Below are positions 22,700 to 34,259 of a DNA stretch of 64,000 bases, piece by piece. The stretch comes from Isoetes taiwanensis. Lineage: Eukaryota; Streptophyta; Lycopodiopsida; Isoetales; Isoetaceae. The position numbers and the translations under genes were made by a program. Each line of letters opens with the position of its first letter. Position 1 is the stretch's first letter. The notes under the pieces are model-generated. The model ran no database searches. It was not told the DNA's origin and saw only the letters and a list, made by a program, of their open reading frames with translations. Location of the stretch: NCBI GenBank assembly GCA_021234155.1, contig JAJEKV010000063.1, positions 6,447,710 through 6,511,709 of the forward strand, in the 5' to 3' direction.

Positions 22700-22790
22700 C
22701 TTCTCCATGATCCAGATACTGCAAGAACTTATGTGGATCCAACTCTGCTAGGTGGTCGTCCGGCAAACTGTAACCTAGCTTCTGTTGATG
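22700..22790 (+). pseudogene. captured fragment of an RRM RNA-binding protein gene
   Basis: Translation gives ARTYVDPTLLGGRPANCNLAS. In plant RRM proteins of the RBM24/ARP1-like type the end of the RRM reads DP-(x)4-GRRANCNLA, so this is the last strand of an RRM. Only about 25 residues are recognisable, and flanking frames are closed or unrelated. It lies inside the proposed Helitron, which suggests capture. Identification rests on one motif. Confidence 0.5.
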
Positions 22791-23299
22791 TTAGGCATCT
22801 TTCTGGAACTTCTATTTGCAGAGGTAATGATACTTCTTCTCATGTTTGCACACCTCTTCCTTTTGAAACAGAGCCTCGAGCCTCTCCACATTGCTCCAGA
22901 AGAGAAACATTTAAAAATGTTTTTTAATGATAAGCTTTCTTCTGTTTGCAACAATTTTTTTCAGAAACGTTGCACCTTTTTATACTGTTACCATCTTTTG
23001 TGTATGAGTTGGTCCATTCATAGCTTTGGTAGTCATACTTGCTTAGCTTAGGTATGCCCTACGTTGTGAGTGGCTGAGTTTTATGTCTTTTGGTTTTTAG
23101 GATCAACAATATGAGTAGAAAGACTGTGTTTTGTTCGGGAAGCTTCCTCAGAATCAGTACATCATGTTGTATCTTGGAATGTGCATTGGACCTTCACCTT
23201 ACATGGTAAGCTGATCCATGTATATGTATATGTTATGAAAGTACCATAATGCTTGGAGCCATTAGTCTTAAGTTTGTGAGTTGATATGTTTCTCAAATA

Positions 23300-23420
23300 C
23301 AGGAGGCGGGATGACGCTGCTACAGTTTTCAAACTGTGCCTTTGCACGATGTGCCATCATGGAACAGTATGATTGCTGCATGTGCACAACAACTGGGTTA
23401 TGAAGCTATTGCAGGCCATT
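23300..23420 (+). pseudogene. captured PPR repeat fragment
   Basis: One frame reads PLHDVPSWNSMIAACAQ, preceded out of frame by AATVFKL. This is the core of a PLS-class pentatricopeptide repeat (VF-(x)n-MP-DV-SWN-MI-A-AQ). One repeat of an organelle RNA-binding PPR protein is present, with a one-base frameshift in front. Nothing else of the gene is seen. It lies inside the proposed Helitron. Confidence 0.55.
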
Positions 23421-24414
23421 ATATTATAGCCTTATTCTTTGCAGCAAAAGCTTTCTTTCAAGGTATGCTCAGATCCTCCATTTACACATTCCTCTATCAA
23501 ATAGCTATTAGCGAGGCTATGCCACAATGACAATTCTTTTGTATTTTTTACATCCAAGCAGTATAATTTAAACACGGCTCTACAACAATTTATCTTGGCA
23601 GATGTGTCTTTGTATCTCATGTGTGCAAGTTAGTAGGTTCTGTTAACTGCGCAACCATCATTGCATCGCAGTACATAAAATTGTGGAATGGTTTGCATGT
23701 GCTTGCCCTGTCCATTTGAATAGTGTGTTTTCATGTTTTGAGATATATACAGTATCAAATTTGGTTTGATTAGGCCATCTAGACCGCCAGATAGCAATTG
23801 CACTAGAAGGACCATTGCCATTCACTCTCACGTAGTATGTGAATAAAAGTGGCATTTGGAACAAATTTATGAAACTACAAGTTAGGATTGGCTGCATTTT
23901 TTTGCAGAGGATAATTCTGAAATGCTTTATATTACAAAAACATGTATGTTATTAGGGAGCATCAAAATGGTACTCTAAATCCATGTATTTTAATGGCCAC
24001 ACAAACATGCAGATTTCAAGCAAAGTCCATGGTCACATTCAAGTGCATTATTAAATTGACATAAGATTCAATTGACGATATGATATGGCTGGAAATGGTT
24101 GGAAAGAAAAAATTAAAGAACAATAGCAAGGGCATTGTTTTAAATCCATCATCTCTACTTCAATAAGGTAGACAGATCCATCATCTATTTATTTCAATAA
24201 GAACTTGATGTTGACATGTTGCATAAATGGGTTTATGCAGTGTTTAACTACACAAGTTCAAATTTGCAAGTCAATTTACACTTGCAATGATAGTCTTGAA
24301 ACAAAAACGACACTAAAACTCAAGTTTGAGATTCATATAATGTTTTTTCTTTTAAGTTATTTATTTCAACTTGATTTTTGAATGTGAAGTGATTAAGCTA
24401 GCATATAGTGTGAC

Positions 24415-24566
24415 GGTTCCACAAATACAAGCATCTCAACAGTACTGCCATTGAGAAATTTCTACAAATATAAACATCTCAACATCGTATGGTTACACAA
24501 GTACAAGCATCTCAACAATACTGCAATTGAGAAATGTCTACAAATATAAACATTTCAACGTCGTTG
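24415..24566. repeat. tandem duplication, period 76 bp
   Basis: GGTTCCACAAATACAAGCAT at 24415 and GGTTACACAAGTACAAGCAT at 24491 start two collinear units; within each, ACAAATA-AA(G/A)CATCTCAAC occurs twice, so the unit is itself an older duplication. Confidence 0.85.
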
Positions 24567-25014
24567 TGCATTATTGGAAGTTGAAACAAATGCTACATAG
24601 TGATAGGCCTATAATTTTTTGTACATAGTTGTAAAATGTGTGAGCTGCCATGAATGTTATGCCATTGATTTGATTTAACTTATTCCCAACAACAACTCTT
24701 CTATTGAGACTTACTTCAATAATCTAAACTCCATATGGTGCATTGGATGTATTCAATTGCACACAATGGATGTCACAAGATAAAGACATTTAAAATTATC
24801 GATACCCAAGAAGTTGCTAGAACCAAATTCTACCCCATAACAATGACATAGCAATTCAGGTCCAATCCTACAAATGTCAGGACACGAACCACCTTATAGC
24901 GCAACAATGCTAGGCTGCGTCATTTTACAATACAACCTTATTATTTCCAGATCTCCAACGTTACGAGTTCCAACATGTGCCCAGCAACGCTGGGCACCTT
25001 AAGTTCTTAACTAG

Positions 25015-27320
25015 TAAAAAAGAAAGGATAGAGGGAAGAAAACAATCTTTACCATACCCAAGAAGAGGCAGGTGGACATTAGTGCAGATATAGAAAACTC
25101 GTGGATCGAGGAAGCCAAGCTATAGCCATGATGAAATTCAAGCTTTACTCTTCTCCACAATCGGATAATCGAAGAGCCCTAATCAAGAGCCCTACTGTTG
25201 TAACCGTTGTAGAACAAGAGCATTTCCAATAATGACCTTCAAAATTGTACTTCCAACAGCATAAAATGACATATTCTACCAACCTACTTTCCACGAGTTT
25301 GCCCTTCGAGCAACAAAAGGAATGATCTGAACTTACTTATCTCCATTGTGAAAGGTTTGGATCTCCAAGACTTGCTGTTGAGAGTGTGCATGAGGAATTC
25401 AAGGAAATGAAAGAGAAGACACGGAAAAAGAAGACTCCCCTCGTCCTGGCTTCTGTTTGCCCTTTTATATCTGAAAAGCATGCACAAGAGATGTGTTTCC
25501 AAGGCTAGATTGGAGCACAACTCTCATCAATCTGAGCCCCTTCTCGAAATCTGAGGGCTAATAAATTTCTATGTCAATTAAAGCCTCAATGAGCCAACTC
25601 TAAAATCCTACAAACATCAATGGACATAAACATATAGACTAACTATCTAGAATGGAGGAAAGAAAGTTGAGAGAGATGTTGGCGCCAAATTTCCCACAAT
25701 GCATGTCAAGATTATGGTGAGAATACAAGCCTGTCATAACTGGACCAACAAACTCTTATACGGATATATGCGGTGCCATTTAGGGCTCTAACATTTAGGG
25801 TTTAAAAAAACAGGCAAGATCAATTTTTTGTTATGTTTTTGTGCATTATGGCAGCTCCAAACTTGATCCAGGGTTTATGGCAGCTCCAAAGTTGATCTTA
25901 GAGGCCTTGAAAAACTTGTTTCTTGGATGGTATGGTTATGGCAGCAGTAGCATGAAATTTCAATGGCGTATGGCAACTTTGAAGCTCGGTTTAAGCCCTA
26001 TGTAAAGGATTGCTTCATTGTTTTCTTCTCTTAGTACGTTATGTGCAGCTCAAGGGCTTACTTCTTTGCTGATTTAGAGGCTCTATTTTTCGTTTATTTT
26101 TACTCTGTTCTTGCTCCAGAAGTAGGCCTCATTTTTATTGCTTTCAGGCTACTGTACTCTGGGTCGGGCCACCTCATCCTGCTAGGCAAAAACCTGAGGG
26201 AGACTTTTTTCGGAGGAAGTCTGATGGAAGAAGGCAAGAATCGTGGCAACATCGCTCCTAAAAATGCGGGAGAAATTTACTTGTTGCAATTTTAGTATGG
26301 AGCAAGGGCATCAACTATAAAATTTCCAACATAGCAGGAGTTAGGATTTGAGATTAGGGGTAAGGTTAAGGATTTATGATTTATTGTTAGGACCCTGCGA
26401 TGTTTAAACAATAACAACATCGCAGGGCTTAGGGTTTGATTTATTGTTAGGAATTTCCAACATCGCAGGGGTTAGGGTTATGATTAGGGGTTAGGTTAAG
26501 GATTTATGATTTATTGTATCAAGCAACCTTGTTTTATTTGTGTTGGTTGTCTGATTAAAGCATATTCGTTAAAGCATGCCATATCCCATATCACTTGCTC
26601 TTACTTATTACCAAATTTGGATGTGTTTAGATATGGAGTTATTGACACATTAGGCAACTTATAGATGTCAAACATAGACATGATTCCAAAGGGTTGAGTT
26701 ATCAGATTCTACTTTTACTAAAGACAATTCAGGCAGCATGCAGATTGAAAATAGACTTTGTCCCCTCAAACGGATGAAATTTGGATACAAAAAATAATCT
26801 CAATGTACAATCAAACTTTATATAGTATGATGATCTCATCATGATCATCACAAACGCATAAGTTTTGTCATTATTTATTCCAAGGATGAATTTGACAATC
26901 TTAACGAATATTCATGAACCAACTCCATTCCTAAATCATTCGAGTAACACATAAATACTAATGCTTAGCATCTTGAGCACCCATTTATAGTCACGAAAGA
27001 AAATTGTTACACAAGTAATTATTCCCCATTGTATTGAGGAGTGAATGTTTTATAAAAAGAATTAAGGTGGCAGCCATAAGAAGAAGAAGAATGCTTGTGA
27101 GAAAAAAAAGCCTAAGGTTTGAAGAGGGTTTTGATTAGAAATTTATAAAGATGTCCTTCAGTACTTGCCCTGCTTCTTCTTCATCAAGACAGGCTCCAGA
27201 CTTAACATTTCCTTGATTCTTTTGTCATTTAAATCAGATACTTACCTGAACAAAAGATCTAACATATAGGAGGACTTTCAAAATTCCTCAATTGTCAGAC
27301 AAGGTATGCTATCTTGTCGT
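25015..27320. other. intergenic with short repeats and one hairpin
   Basis: No gene recognised. 26340-26520 holds a diverged duplication built from TTAAGGATTTATGATTTATT, and a hairpin at 26393-26427 (CCCTGCGATGTT / AACATCGCAGGG). A 29 bp word (TATGGCAGCTCCAAA) is repeated at about 25848 and 25877. Confidence 0.5.
26393..26427. repeat. inverted repeat, 12 bp arms
   Basis: CCCTGCGATGTT, an 11-base spacer and AACATCGCAGGG form a near-perfect stem. The arm sequence is repeated once more in direct orientation at about 26460, so it belongs to the local repeat block. No terminator or miRNA evidence. Confidence 0.7.
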
Positions 27321-27553
27321 CTGGGCATTTAGTCTAGTGGTAACACACTAGATCTAGCAACTATAGGTCTCGAGTTTGAGACTGCCCAGAATTGCACTGT
27401 GAACTGTTGGGTGTCAAAACCCACAGACGCAATGTAAAGTGGTTGGGGGCAGGGCCCAACTAAGCAATGTAGTGTGGTGTGTGGTCACATGTCCAGTTGG
27501 ATGCTGCCTAGTGGCGTGATGTTAAAATACTATCTATCTATCTATCTTTATCT
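27321..27553 (+). mobile_element. tRNA-derived SINE
   Basis: The head is tRNA-like: CTGGGCA (27321-27327) pairs perfectly with TGCCCAG (27383-27389) as a 7 bp acceptor stem. Box A is TAGTCTAGTGGTAACA (27330-27345), like tRNA-Gly, and box B is in GGTCTCGAGTTTGAGACT (27366-27383). An unrelated body follows, ending in a (TATC)n tail at 27531-27553. An internal pol III promoter, a tRNA-like head and a simple-repeat tail together define a SINE. Target duplications are not clear. Confidence 0.8.
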
Positions 27554-29080
27554 AGAAGTTACAGAAAGCCGCAATAATCATTGGTTTAGAGATAGATACT
27601 GTCAGATGGCTAAGGATTATCATGCTTGCTGTCTCTGAGTATTGAAACCATTGAAATTTATAAAGAAATGTAGCTCAAAGGCATAACGCCCCGTGAAGTG
27701 AGCTGTAGCAGTTGGGCTTGTGATAAGGGTTGTTATTGTTATGAGGATGTTTTGGTCTTGGCTTACATTCTAAGGAACTACTTGAAAGACCCAAAGCTTT
27801 TAGACACCATCCCTTTTTGTGAAGAGGGGATGCAAACTTTCTCTCTTCTTGCATCATTCTTCATATTTTCGGTTGTATATAAAGTTTCTTCATATTGCTT
27901 ATTTTCATATTACCTTAACAGACACACTAGTGGAAAAATCATCTTCTATTCTTCTCTTTCAGACTATTGTCTGCTAGCTTTGTTGGGAAGCCAATATTTG
28001 TAATCGATGCACGTTGAGTGAAGATGACCTCTTGTTATAGCTTTATAGTTATTTTCTAATTTTTCTAACTGAATTTGTTGCAGCGATCCTTATTTTCTAG
28101 AGTGTGAGACAAAATTCAATCTAAAGTTAGCCTGAAACTTCGTTCCAAATGTAAAGTTTTGATAGCATATGCTTGCAAAAACAAAAGCATCCTTCGAGAA
28201 AGACCACCGGCTTTCAGGGAAACACACTTCTTCATTGTCAAATTTTATTGCAAAATATCACACTCCTCTGTCTGAGATTCAATGGTTCTGTAGATGACCA
28301 ACATTTAGTAATTCATTTCAATATCCTATGCTAGACAAAAGCTGATCTTTATTTGCAAGTTCTACTACTTGTAGCATTTACCCGGATGTTATGTCTGGTA
28401 TTTGTAATGTTGAAAGACCTCATTCCAACTCTTAACTTCAACTATATCCCTTATAGTCCTTGCTTTCTTACTGCACTCTAACCATCTTTGGATCAGATAT
28501 GACACGTCAATAAGCATACATTTGATTAGATACCCCATGTCAGTACTCATACATGTGTATTGATGAATGTTGCAGTACTTCTCTATAGACAATCACCCTA
28601 TGTAGGCATGTTAGATATGTATTTCAATGGCTTCATAGTTAATATGCTAATTTTGGAGGCATCACCCTGGAGAATACAACCTGAAGGCTTGCCTCTTCCT
28701 TTAAGTGTATCAGGCCAAGAGCTTTTAACACTAATGTAAAATATATTTTATGAGATGAGACAGGAGATAGGAGCAGCTGCATGAAGCTTGAAGTTAAATT
28801 TGGATACCTATGCGGACATATTCAAATACTGCTCGGGGCTCCAGGTTAATGTAAGAATCTTGTAAAAATAAAGTTTTCAGCATCTGACTGAAATACAATT
28901 TCATTTCTCAGGGGTTCTCTCACAATCAGATCTTTCTTGTGCAGGCATTACAACGCCAAAAATTAGTAGCCTCACAACAAAGAGAATATGAACCCAAGCT
29001 TGTGATTGAATCTAGAAAGACTTCATTAAGTGTTGTCTCAATTAATGCATAATAGACATCAATTTGTGAAGCACTCTCTT
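27554..29080. other. intergenic, no gene seen
   Basis: AT-rich; only short random frames. Nothing recognised. Confidence 0.45.
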
Positions 29081-29380
29081 TGGAAGACCTTGGAACATTT
29101 TAGCATCAAGGTATATTGGGTTGAAAATGAAGTAAGTTTATAGTAGTTTATGTTGTTGGGATGAGCTGTTTAAATATAAATGCTCCTATATTTTATGTAT
29201 TTTATGAAAATAGCCCTTGCATTTCAAAAATCTGGAAGACCCTAGAACATTTTAGCATCAAGATATATTGGCATGAACATGGAGTAAGCTTGTAGACGTT
29301 TATGTTGCTGGGATGAGCTGTCTAAATGTAAATGCCCCTATATTTTATGTATTTTATCAAAATAGCCTTTGCCAACCAAA
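29081..29380. repeat. tandem duplication, period 151 bp, with a diverged third copy
   Basis: TGGAAGACCTTGGAACATTT at 29081 and TGGAAGACCCTAGAACATTT at 29232 begin two collinear units that include GGGATGAGCTGT and TATATTTTATGTATTTTAT. Parts recur at 29530-29645 (TTTATGTATTTT, CAAAATAGCCT, AACCAAATA, TGCCCTC). A TTCC microsatellite lies at 29516-29532. Confidence 0.8.
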
Positions 29381-29645
29381 TACAACAATAGTTTTATGTA
29401 TATTACCACAAATGCCCTCGAGATTTTTTTTTTCATTTCCCTTAAACGTCCTGAAATTTCGATTTTCAACAACAAAGCCTAAATGCCCTATCGTCTCCGT
29501 GGACGATAAAAGTACCTTCCTTCCTTCCTTCCTATGTTTTATGTATTTTCCCAAAATAGCCTATTATTCAAAATTTTTTGGTAATACCACTGGTCAACCA
29601 AATAATACAGTAGTTTATGCATTTTACCATGAGTGCCCTCTAGAC

Positions 29646-31141
29646 TTTTTTCCATTCTGACATTCCAATTCCAGAACCAAAGCATTATGTTCAACAGAAG
29701 GATTAGAAATGGGCTCGTCTGCAGGATCAATTGTTTTGAAACATCTAATAAATAGGGTATATGAAAGCAAAAACAGAAAGGCACAGTAGGTTGTGAGCCC
29801 ATCCGACGATCATTCATGGTCGCTAAAAGGGAACAAAATTGACATGCATTAATATAGTAGCGAAAAAGTATGTGGATTTGGCCTTCTAATTGTCCTGGCT
29901 TTTGCTGATTCACGAATCAAATGCCCACACACACACACATAAAAAAGAAGGGGGGGAGGGGGTTTTCTAAATGCCCGTATGTTCTATATCTTATCTTAAC
30001 ATATATAATTATTATTGGGTCGATTCTCTGGCATATTCTTCGACGTCGAGGCACTCATCTCGGCCGTCCATCGAGTTAAAAACTTTTAGGGAAGGGCACC
30101 GACATAGCCATAGCCAACTACGGCAAAACAAAACTGGGATTTTCTTGTGACTCTGGCTTATCCCGAGTTGCCTCAACCCTTGCTCTGCAAATCAAATTGG
30201 CATTCCAAGGTTAGTTATGGGAGCGCCTGCATGGGTTTTCTCTGGAATCTTTCTTCCATTGCTGGCTCGGTTGCAGCCTTGCAACAGTTGGAGCCAGAGG
30301 TTGCTTGCGATGATGCCTTCATTCAAGCCATGAGCCATGAGTCATGTAGCAGTGCTCAACCATGGGGAGCAAGCTTCCGGCACTCATTTCCGTCCTCTAA
30401 TCCTCAATTAGCCTCATCCTGTCTCTTCACATCCCTTCCTCCAGCTAACAAAGCCCCATATTCTGCACCTTGAGATCTAGATTTCGAATCGATCGGCATT
30501 TTTTTTTTTCAGATTCTTAGCATACTCATGAAAGGATTTTCATTTTTTGGTAATATCCAGTTGCAAGTCGTGTTTTTTCGAAAATTAGGTTGTTCATGCG
30601 ATAAACGCAGGTGAGATTGACTGTGTAATTAATACTCTGAATGTGATGAAACGTCAGGCGATATAAATCTGTTGGAAGTTCTGTTTCTGCAAAGGAATAG
30701 TAGCAGAGCAGGGTTGGGTTTTATAGGATGCGGTAGTGGCAGATAATAACTGCAGGGCAGCAGTTTGCTGGAGCTGAATCACGACCGGCACAGGAAAGTA
30801 GTCATAGTAGAGAATCATCAAGTTCTCGTACAGTAGCAAGAGCATTTCTTCTCAATAGATGCCGGTTCAGACTTGACCCTAAGCGCAAGCTCGTATTTCA
30901 TTGTAAATTTTTGTCATTATAATCTACCTTATCCTGATCTTCTTGTGGTCAGCATGTTGACACATCATAATATTTCTGGAGTCTGCACTTAAGGCTGCCT
31001 TGTTATTTTTTCACTACACAGATGAATCAGAAAAACAAGTGTCCAGTGCTGTAAAAATAAAAAATGTGAGCTGCTAATGGAGCATAAAACATGGTTATGT
31101 TATGATTAGGTACATATTCGTCACATTTTTTATTGAAATAA
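29646..31141. other. intergenic; one doubtful ORF and a possible Helitron 5' end
   Basis: A 108-codon frame at 30147-30473 starts with GTG and matches nothing I know. A (CA)n run at 29928-29938. The stretch near 29993 (TCTTATCTTAACATATATAA, then a CGGCCGTCCATCGAG motif) resembles a Helitron 5' end in style, but no matching 3' end was found. Confidence 0.35.
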
Positions 31142-31540
31142 ATGGGCAATCCTGATGAACTCTTCTTACCTGGCCCTGCGAAGAATGAAGACTATGTCTT
31201 CATCCAAAATATTTCATATGCAGATCTTGATTTTGACTTTGTTCACATTGGTTGTCGTAAACCTGCTGCTCCTCATGAAAGCGTTCAAAATGCTTGGAAA
31301 TATCCTGTAATTATTTTGCCAAATTCTGTGGAAGCCATGCACCTTTCAAGCATGGAAGATACAATTTATGACTACTCTATGGAGGATGTATGGCCAGATG
31401 AAGAGAAAAAAAGGGTTGTTTTGCTCCAAGAGCATGCTAGGTTCCTGATGCAGTATAGAGAACACGATTTCTTCGAGGCCTTTTTTCACAAGTACATGAA
31501 TATACGGAAAAGTCAGAAAAGCCATTGCTGTGAGGTCTAG
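31142..31540 (+). CDS. unrecognised 132-residue ORF
   Basis: An ATG-initiated frame whose composition looks like real protein rather than AT-rich noise: it begins MGNPDELFLPGPAKNEDYVF, is rich in Asp/Glu and aromatic residues, has YADLDFDFVHIGCRKPA and YPVIILPNSVEAMHL, a helical charged stretch (DEEKKRVVLLQEHARFLMQY), and ends in SHCCEV. I do not recognise the family. Out-of-frame sequence just downstream (31560-31640) also looks coding (TFEEALNWWTENKKYDPHVK), which suggests a longer gene truncated by frameshifts or an exon of a spliced gene. No signal peptide or membrane segment. Could be a host gene fragment or captured exon. Confidence 0.4.
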   Translation: MGNPDELFLPGPAKNEDYVFIQNISYADLDFDFVHIGCRKPAAPHESVQNAWKYPVIILPNSVEAMHLSSMEDTIYDYSMEDVWPDEEKKRVVLLQEHARFLMQYREHDFFEAFFHKYMNIRKSQKSHCCEV

Positions 31541-33440
31541 GAAGAATTAGATACTGTCTGCAGTTGAAGACATTTGAAGAAGCTTTAAATTGGTGGACAG
31601 AAAATAAGAAATATGATCCTCATGTTAAGAGATAAGAAACCTGCAGGGGTTTTGTAATGGGACAGGCCGCGGATTTGGCCTTGAATTGAGGCATCTTTGT
31701 GTAAAAATTGAAATTTGATTGGAAATTGCAATAGATGCAACGATGTGGCAGTTCTTTGCAAGTCTCTAGGCCAGCTATGGCGTCACAAAGCTAAAGCTTG
31801 GTTCAAGGAGACAGGGCTGCTCTTAGAACGTCTTCCAGAGGCAAACCTAATTCTTCCTGCTTGGATTTCTCAGATTCTGGAGATGAAAAGGGGGATACAG
31901 CTGAATAAGGTAGAGAAGCTTCAATGGAAGATGAAGGCAGAGCTGGCTGTCCATATTATTTCCTTGATTCTACTTGTGTATTTGTCCTCTACATATGCTC
32001 CACCATTCCTACAGAAGAAGAAGAAGAAGAAGAGATTTTAACGTCACGCCACAAGGCCCAACATGCCATATTTGCAACAATTTGAGAGGTCGAAAAGGGA
32101 GCAGCATCTGCAACAGGCAAAAGGTTTGCCCTTCAACTCCAAGTTGGAAGGTGAAAGATTAGATTTTCGAAAAAGATTGCAAAGGCTGTGTTTATAACTG
32201 CTGCCATAGTATCAGATGGACAAAGAGCATTCGACATGTTCTCAGCAGAGGTAATTAAGAATGCCCTCTAGAATTAGGTATAAGTTGGAATAACTAATTT
32301 AGCAGCCCTTTGAAACATCATTTGAGCTGGTTGGCAGGTTGTGAATAATCGACTATGTCCTTGAGAACTAAAAGATGGACTATGTAGAGGGATAGCAGGT
32401 GATGACTGCAGATGATTTGTTGCTCAAGGCCCAGAGATTTGTGTATCAGAATAGAAATTCAAAACTGCCCACAACTCTGGAGTTTGACTGACAAGGGCCT
32501 CATCAAAGAGCTATTTTTCAACCAGAGTTTTGCAAAGGTGAATGAAGTTCTCTTTATTTCTTATTGCAGTTCAGAAACAATGCGTAGAGTTTTGTCATAG
32601 TAGTTTATAAGTTCATTTCATTGATTTATTGAGTATTGGGCAAGGTTGGCTTGCTTTTTTTTTTTTTTTTTTTTTTAGACTAGGCCTCACACGACTACGA
32701 TGGTTTACTTCACCCACATGAGCAAATGGATATAAATGGATATGGGTCCTTTTCAAAATGAAGCCAAAGTTTGCTTCTGAGCCGTGTGCATTGGAGAAGG
32801 AAAATCAAACTTGAATCCATTTCCGAGGATATTTTTGGAAAGTTTATATGAATTGCATACACAAGTGCACAAACATCTTAAATATTGACCAAGTGCACGA
32901 AATGTTGGCCATTGTCTTGCTAGAACTATGTATTAGAACCATGGGTGAATTATATAGTAGAACTATGAGTATATATTTATGCATATTCTGGCAGACGCCA
33001 GTGCCTTATACACAAGATGCTCCGCGCGAAGACTTGCCCTTTGGTTTCAACTAGAAAATCACAAAGCAGCAATGAGAAAAAATGGCACGCACGTCAAACC
33101 TCCATAGTTTGATATAATCCATTTTCTACATCTCAAAGTTCCACTCCATGAGTTCATTTGAGTTATCAAGTAAATTTTGATTCAATAACTTACATGAAGT
33201 CCACTAGTGCTTCCAAACAATTATCATGAATCTACTATTCTTTGTATAAGTCAAAGTTTATATGCTTCCAGAGTACTACTTTGTGCAAAACTGGTTAAAA
33301 TGGCTAGTTAGGAAATTATGCACTAGCTTGGTGCATGAGCAAAGCTTCTGGCACTTTGGCATCTACCTGAAGGGAGCTAAGCTTAGCTTTGGAAATGGGT
33401 GTAAAAGTCTTATTTCCATTTTTAAAAAAATTGGCAAATC
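31541..33440. other. intergenic with possible decayed coding remnants
   Basis: 31715-32041 is open for 108 codons, ending in a GAAGAA microsatellite-coded Lys run, and may continue the preceding ORF in decayed form; no family recognised. A 24 bp poly-T lies at 32655-32678. The rest shows no gene. Confidence 0.35.
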
Positions 33441-33620
33441 TTGGTTCTGCTCATTGATCACTGTACTCCTCAGTTATCTTATGGATACTATGATATTAGC
33501 TGCCCTGATGCTGAAAAAATAGCCAAATCAGTCCTAGAGCACCATATCATTTCAGATCTGACGTCCCCTGCTGCTCTCCTACTTCTAGTCTTTCATGGCT
33601 ATCAAGTTGGGGTATATACC
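33441..33620 (+). pseudogene. class III peroxidase exon 1 relic
   Basis: The frame reads QLSYGYYDISCPDAEKIAKS, then AALLLLVFHGYQVG. Secreted plant peroxidases begin L-(x)n-FY-SCP-AE-IV and continue through AA-LLRL-FHDC-V-GCD. Here the first conserved Cys (SCP), Ala-Glu and the distal catalytic His (FH) remain, but FHDC is FHGY, losing a structural Asp and Cys, and the frame leaves the family right after the motif. No further exons are seen within 600 bp. Signal peptide not convincing. A dead fragment. Confidence 0.7.
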
Positions 33621-33704
33621 CTGTATCTCCAAATGTTTATTGTTGTTCCTTTATATAACAACTTGATAATGAAGCACTGCTTTATAGCCTGTGGCACAAC
33701 CGAA

Positions 33705-33826
33705 AGATATACAAATCCCCCTTTGCGTTTCAAGAACATCTCTCGCACCATTCCAAAGATATAAAATCTCGGTTTGCATTCCAAGAACATCTTTCACACC
33801 ATTCCACAGATATACAAACCCCCCTT
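33705..33826. repeat. tandem repeat, ~52 bp period, 2.3 copies
   Basis: AGATATACAAATCCCCCTTT (33705), AGATATAAAATCTCGGTTTG (33757) and AGATATACAAACCCCCC (33808) start successive units containing CAAGAACATCT and CACCATTCCA. Confidence 0.85.
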
Positions 33827-33857
33827 TGCAAGAGTTAGTCGGGGAAGAGAAATGTTC

Positions 33858-33877
33858 GCGGCGGCCTTGGCCGCCGC
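33858..33877. repeat. perfect GC-rich hairpin, 9 bp stem, 2 nt loop
   Basis: GCGGCGGCC-TT-GGCCGCCGC, followed by AATAAA. Striking in AT-rich surroundings. It lacks the CTRR ending of a Helitron. Function unknown. Confidence 0.75.
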
Positions 33878-34259
33878 AATAAATTTCTTGTATATTTTAT
33901 CAAAACAATCATTGTGACCCGTGCACCTCTATTCTTGTTGCTCCTTGAGTACCCGTGCAAATTATCTGGTTAGAGCTATTCTATGCATTCAAGAGAAATC
34001 TCTTCCAATGCAATTGAAGAGAGCCCACTTTTTCCTATGCTATGCCCATAGTGACACCTAGAAGTTTTCAATCTTAGCACCTTTTCAATAATAACACGAG
34101 TTGAAGCCTTGGAAACAAGAAGATCCTCATATCTAAAGAAATCAGAAGCACAAAACTAAGAAGCATGTCCACCAATATTCCCACTTTGATTTCTTGTATG
34201 ATTCTTTACAAAGCATGGCTTGCCGTTTAAAAGATGGCTTTCAGCCATACTGAACAATG

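Larger units (their letters stand above)
21903..25014 (+). mobile_element. probable non-autonomous Helitron with captured gene scraps, 3.1 kb
   Basis: The 3' end is strong: GTGCCCAGC-AAC-GCTGGGCAC, a perfect 9 bp stem (24977-24997), then CTAG at 25011-25014 followed by T. The 5' end is proposed at A|TCTAATATTATAATG (TC at 21903), by position and the TC-after-A rule; it is followed by a short inverted motif GGATCCAGCCCTAGATCC. No Rep/helicase is encoded. Between the ends are exon-like pieces of an RRM gene and a PPR gene. The 5' assignment is the weak point. Confidence 0.55.

Noticed and set aside
24415-24566. Short direct repeats as a CRISPR-like array
   Set aside because: Only two diverged units with no unique spacers; a eukaryotic tandem duplication.
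26340-26520. Interstitial telomere repeats (TTAGGG-like words)
   Set aside because: Only isolated TTAGGG words inside a longer duplicated unit; no run of the plant TTTAGGG heptamer.
27321-27389. A functional tRNA gene
   Set aside because: The acceptor stem pairs but the T-loop and anticodon arm are not tRNA-like, and a SINE body with a TATC tail follows.
29990-30075. A third Helitron 5' end
   Set aside because: Only stylistic likeness (TCTTATCTTAACATATATAA); no hairpin-CTRR partner found.
33858-33877. GC-rich hairpin as a Helitron 3' end
   Set aside because: The stem is perfect, but no CTRR follows within about 15 bases.
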